From JALZDI01 sp036259355 (lineage in GTDB: Bacteria > Actinomycetota > Actinomycetes > Propionibacteriales > Nocardioidaceae), in the NCBI GenBank assembly GCA_036259355.1, contig DATABY010000083.1:1-17141 (forward strand): 17,141 nucleotides of DNA. Direction: 5' to 3'. Positions 14,647 to 17,141 of the stretch are shown one piece after another. The notes under the pieces are model-generated. The model was given only the letters and a program-made list of their open reading frames with translations. It had not been told where the DNA came from and did not search any database. The first letter of the stretch is position 1. Every line of letters begins with the position of its first letter. A program made the translations under genes and the position numbers.

Positions 14647-16461
14647 ATGCCTATGTTGCTGCGTGCCGCGGTCGCGGCGGTCTTCGCGTTGTCCAGCTCG
14701 GTGGTTTTCGCCGTCCCGGGGCAAGCTGCAATTGACGCGGCCAATGGTCAACGCTGCACGAAGGTGGGTACGTCCGGCGCCGACAGGCTTATCGGAACCC
14801 CGCAGCGGGACGTGCTGTGCGGGCTCGGCGGCAACGACACCATCGCAGGCGGCGGTGGCAACGACGTTATCGACGCAGGGCCGGGTAATGATCGTGTCGA
14901 CGCCGGCGCGGGTGCTGATCTGCTGTTCGGCGGGATCGGCGATGACAAGGTCAACGGTGGCGCAGGGGTCGACGCGGACCGGCTGCACGGTGGCGCCGGT
15001 GCGGACGCGCTCACCGGCGGCGCCGGAGGTGACTGGGTCTGGGGCGAGGCCGGCCCAGATCAGCTCGGCGGTGCGTCCGGCAGCGATGTGGTCTACGGCG
15101 GAACCCAGAGTGACTGGCTGTCCGGTGGCGAGGGCGCCGATGACCTGCGGGGTCAAGACGGCAACGACGACCTCACCGGCGGGACCGGGGCCGACGATCT
15201 CAACGGCGGCGCGGGCACCAACTGGTGCACCCTGGACGCGCTCGATGTACAGAACCGTTGCGTGTATGACAAGCAGACGCCGCGCGCCGGCACCCTGTGG
15301 CTGTCGACGCCATCAGTCGACGTCACCACCGAGTCCAAGCTGATCGGCATCAAGGCCCGAATCACTGACGACACCGGTGTGCGTTCGGCGCAGTTCCTGG
15401 CCTACGACGGCGCCGGCCACGCGCTGTCCATCGGCCATGTCAATCTGGTGCAGGGCAGCGTCCGCGACGGGATCTGGAAGGCGCTGGTTCGCATACCTCG
15501 ATGGAGTGACCCAGCCATCCTCGATGTCGAGATCATCGCGCGAGACCGTGTGGGTCGCGAGTCCTGGCGCAACTATCCCGACGTGCTTCGCATCATCAAC
15601 CGCGAACCTGACACGGAGCTACCCGAGGTGCGCCTGCTCCGCCCCGCCAGCGGCACCACCTTCGATGTTCGCGACTCCGCCCAGCGGGTCACGATCGAAG
15701 CCCGGATCACCGATGCCGTTTCCGGGGTTGCACACGGGGGCGCGTTCTGCCTGTGGCGCCCATTCGAGGACCACTACACCAACTTGCCCTGCGGATTGGT
15801 CGATCTCGTCGACGGCACCCAGCGCGACGGCATCTGGCGCTCACACGTCACCATCCCCAAGGGCTCCATCGGCGGTGACTGGAACGTGGGCATCTGGGTC
15901 ACGGACAACGCCCACAGCGCTGACCAGACCCACTGGATGGGCCCCGACATCTACCGCCAGATGACCGATAATGGACTTAACGCCAGCCCCACCGACCATC
16001 CCTTCCCCGGCGGTCGCGGCCGGATCAGTGTGGTAGGCGCCAAGGACTCCACCGCAGCGAGGCTCACGTCCGCCCGGGTGACCCCCACCGAAGTGGACAC
16101 ACTGCCCGGCGGTGCGACCGTGCACGTCCGGCTGCGCGCAACGGATGCCCCTGGTGAGGGAGTCACCGAGGTGTGGGCCGGCCTCAGCGGCGGAACATGG
16201 AGCCCAGGCGACATCGGTCTGGACGGTGCCGAACTTGTGCTCACCAGCGGAACCAAGGTCGACGGCGTCTGGGAGGGCGACATCACCCTGCCCCAGGGTG
16301 TGCCCCCGGGCACTTACTTCCTGTCGGTGACGGTTCAAGACCTGACGCACTGGCGACACTACGTAGCCGCCAGCTCTCCGCAGGGAACAGAGCCGGACAA
16401 CCTCGTCATGTCCGATGACCCGAAGGTCACTGTCGTCGATAACCCAATGGGACAACGTTGA
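14647..16461 (+). CDS. Secreted RTX-repeat calcium-binding protein with three Ig-like modules
   Basis: A 604-residue exported protein. ATG 14647 follows GTGGGG; ATG 14653 is possible. A Sec signal peptide (LLRAAVAAVFALSSSVVFAV) ends near PGQAA. Residues 59-193 are 15 RTX nonapeptide-type repeats (GGxGxDxLx) that should bind calcium in a beta-roll. Cysteine pairs C37/C58 and C194/C205 bracket the roll and may form disulfides. Three beta-rich modules follow (about 216-318, 326-438 and 472-603), each with a block of the form V/L-x-G-x(3)-DGxW-x(4)-IP followed by an alternating strand. There is no LPxTG, C-terminal anchor or catalytic domain, so it is probably released or loosely wall-bound. Role unknown; adhesion or matrix function is only a guess. 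Confidence 0.9.
   Translation: MPMLLRAAVAAVFALSSSVVFAVPGQAAIDAANGQRCTKVGTSGADRLIGTPQRDVLCGLGGNDTIAGGGGNDVIDAGPGNDRVDAGAGADLLFGGIGDDKVNGGAGVDADRLHGGAGADALTGGAGGDWVWGEAGPDQLGGASGSDVVYGGTQSDWLSGGEGADDLRGQDGNDDLTGGTGADDLNGGAGTNWCTLDALDVQNRCVYDKQTPRAGTLWLSTPSVDVTTESKLIGIKARITDDTGVRSAQFLAYDGAGHALSIGHVNLVQGSVRDGIWKALVRIPRWSDPAILDVEIIARDRVGRESWRNYPDVLRIINREPDTELPEVRLLRPASGTTFDVRDSAQRVTIEARITDAVSGVAHGGAFCLWRPFEDHYTNLPCGLVDLVDGTQRDGIWRSHVTIPKGSIGGDWNVGIWVTDNAHSADQTHWMGPDIYRQMTDNGLNASPTDHPFPGGRGRISVVGAKDSTAARLTSARVTPTEVDTLPGGATVHVRLRATDAPGEGVTEVWAGLSGGTWSPGDIGLDGAELVLTSGTKVDGVWEGDITLPQGVPPGTYFLSVTVQDLTHWRHYVAASSPQGTEPDNLVMSDDPKVTVVDNPMGQR
14821..15225 (+). repeat. Coding tandem repeat array, 15 RTX units
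   Basis: About 15 units of 27 bases inside the RTX gene, rich in GGCGGCGCCGG. Unit 6 is two codons longer (GGAGVDADRLH). Units 10 and 11 (GASGSDVVY, GGTQSDWLS) deviate most from consensus. Confidence 0.85.
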
Positions 16462-16771
16462 TGCTTCCCATGCCTGCTACGCGACGCGAAGCCGGCAACG
16501 GGGCCAAGGGCTAACAATCGGACACTTGACCGAACCTGTGGTGACCTCCGACTCTCGGCGTTTGCCGACGTTGAGTGGATGCGGCGTACTCGGCTCGGGG
16601 CCGCCAAGGGTGGCCGCTCGCGGCGGTATGACTCGCGTTGAGCGCGCGCGGACCGCGTTACGAGAGTGTCGGGAGGTCGCGGGAATCGAGAGTCGTGAGC
16701 GTCATGCTTTCCTCGGAGGGCAGATCGGCGTGAAGTCCGGCGGCGCGACAACCTGCAGTAGCTTGGAGCGC
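16462..16771. other. Spacer between two convergent genes
   Basis: No gene is supported on either strand. It contains a hairpin TCGGC-GTTT-GCCGA (16555-16568), a possible transcript end for the convergent genes, and repeat copy C. A 168-codon minus-strand frame overlapping here has no domain and covers the ends of both neighbours. Confidence 0.45.
16619..16637 (+). repeat. Dispersed repeat, copy C (partial)
   Basis: CGCGGCGGTATGACTCGCG shares 14 bases without change with copy A (CGCGGCGGTATGAC), then diverges. It lies in a spacer, in the same orientation as the other copies. Confidence 0.4.
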
Positions 16772-17141
16772 TCAGGTGCCGCAGAAGGTCTGGTAGGCGC
16801 CGAAGTGCTCCGGTGCTGGCTCGGCGTACCGCTCCAGGCCGGGCCGCTCGTCGTACGGCAAACACACCGCCTCCAGCAGCCGCCGGACCGGGTCGAGGTC
16901 AGCGTCGGTTGCCGCGGTCAGCGCCTCCTCGACCAGGTGGTTGCGCGGGATGTAGACGGGATTGACCCGGTCCATCGCGTCGGCGTCCGGGCCGACGCCG
17001 CGCCACTGCTCGGCCCAGGCGTCGAATGCCGCGAGGTCGAGGAACAGGCTGCGCGCCGGCTCGGTGTCACCGCGGGCAGCGGCACCCAGTGCCCGGAAGA
17101 AGCCGGTCCAGTCGACACGACCGTCGCGCAGGAGCCGGACC
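16772..17141 (-). CDS. selO: SelO/YdiU-family protein adenylyltransferase, C-terminal part (partial)
   Basis: The C-terminal 122 residues of a SelO (UPF0061) pseudokinase; the gene runs off the right edge. Diagnostic blocks are DRVNPVYIPRNHLVEEAL, followed by a helical stretch, CLPYDERPGLERYAEPAP, and the end YQTFCGT, which is the usual final segment of bacterial SelO. Family members transfer AMP from ATP to Ser, Thr or Tyr of target proteins and are linked to oxidative stress. The conserved C-terminal Cys is present, where some homologues have selenocysteine. The kinase-like core and active site lie outside the window. It converges on the RTX gene. Confidence 0.9.
   Translation of the reverse strand, partial: VRLLRDGRVDWTGFFRALGAAARGDTEPARSLFLDLAAFDAWAEQWRGVGPDADAMDRVNPVYIPRNHLVEEALTAATDADLDPVRRLLEAVCLPYDERPGLERYAEPAPEHFGAYQTFCGT

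Noticed and set aside
14821..15225. Regular repeats as a possible CRISPR array
   Set aside because: The 27-base period is coding and gives the RTX nonapeptide; there are no conserved repeats with unique spacers.

Overview
The window is high-GC DNA with GTG starts, short overlapping gene junctions and one probable leaderless gene. It most likely comes from an actinobacterial chromosome; the genus cannot be named from the sequence alone. No RNA gene, CRISPR array, intact insertion sequence or phage gene was seen.

Region 1 (1-6749, + strand) is one compact operon for uptake and breakdown of a uronic-acid-containing oligosaccharide. It holds the tail of a sugar-binding lipoprotein, two ABC sugar permeases, a 914-residue cytoplasmic protein of no family I can name, a GH105-type unsaturated glucuronyl/galacturonyl hydrolase and a PfkB-type 2-keto-3-deoxygluconate kinase. 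All five junctions overlap by 1-4 bases (TGATG, ATGA or GTGA), so the genes are probably translationally coupled. A strong nested hairpin follows the kinase. The inferred pathway is: import the oligosaccharide, form or expose a 4,5-unsaturated uronyl end (the candidate job of the 914-residue protein), release it with GH105, isomerise and reduce it with enzymes outside the window, then phosphorylate KDG.

Region 2 (6750-11558) is accessory and partly decayed. Three intact genes sit around a divergent control region: a MarR regulator on the - strand, and a membrane protein plus a VOC protein on the + strand. A TerC-family membrane protein lies further on, on the - strand. Between them are three minus-strand gene remnants: a GNAT acetyltransferase with an in-frame stop, an amidohydrolase with a stop and several frameshifts, and the C-terminal part of a RibD/DHFR-like reductase with a frameshift.

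Region 3 (11559-17141) holds an aconitase (AcnA) with its three iron-sulfur cysteines, a secreted protein with 15 RTX calcium-binding repeats followed by three Ig-like modules, and on the - strand the C-terminal part of a SelO/YdiU protein adenylyltransferase.

A short sequence with core CGCGGCGGWATGACGC recurs in the spacers around 6.9, 9.5, 14.45 and 16.6 kb, with a weaker match at 11.4 kb, always in the same orientation. It is explained by none of the genes. It and the 914-residue candidate lyase are the two most interesting items here.
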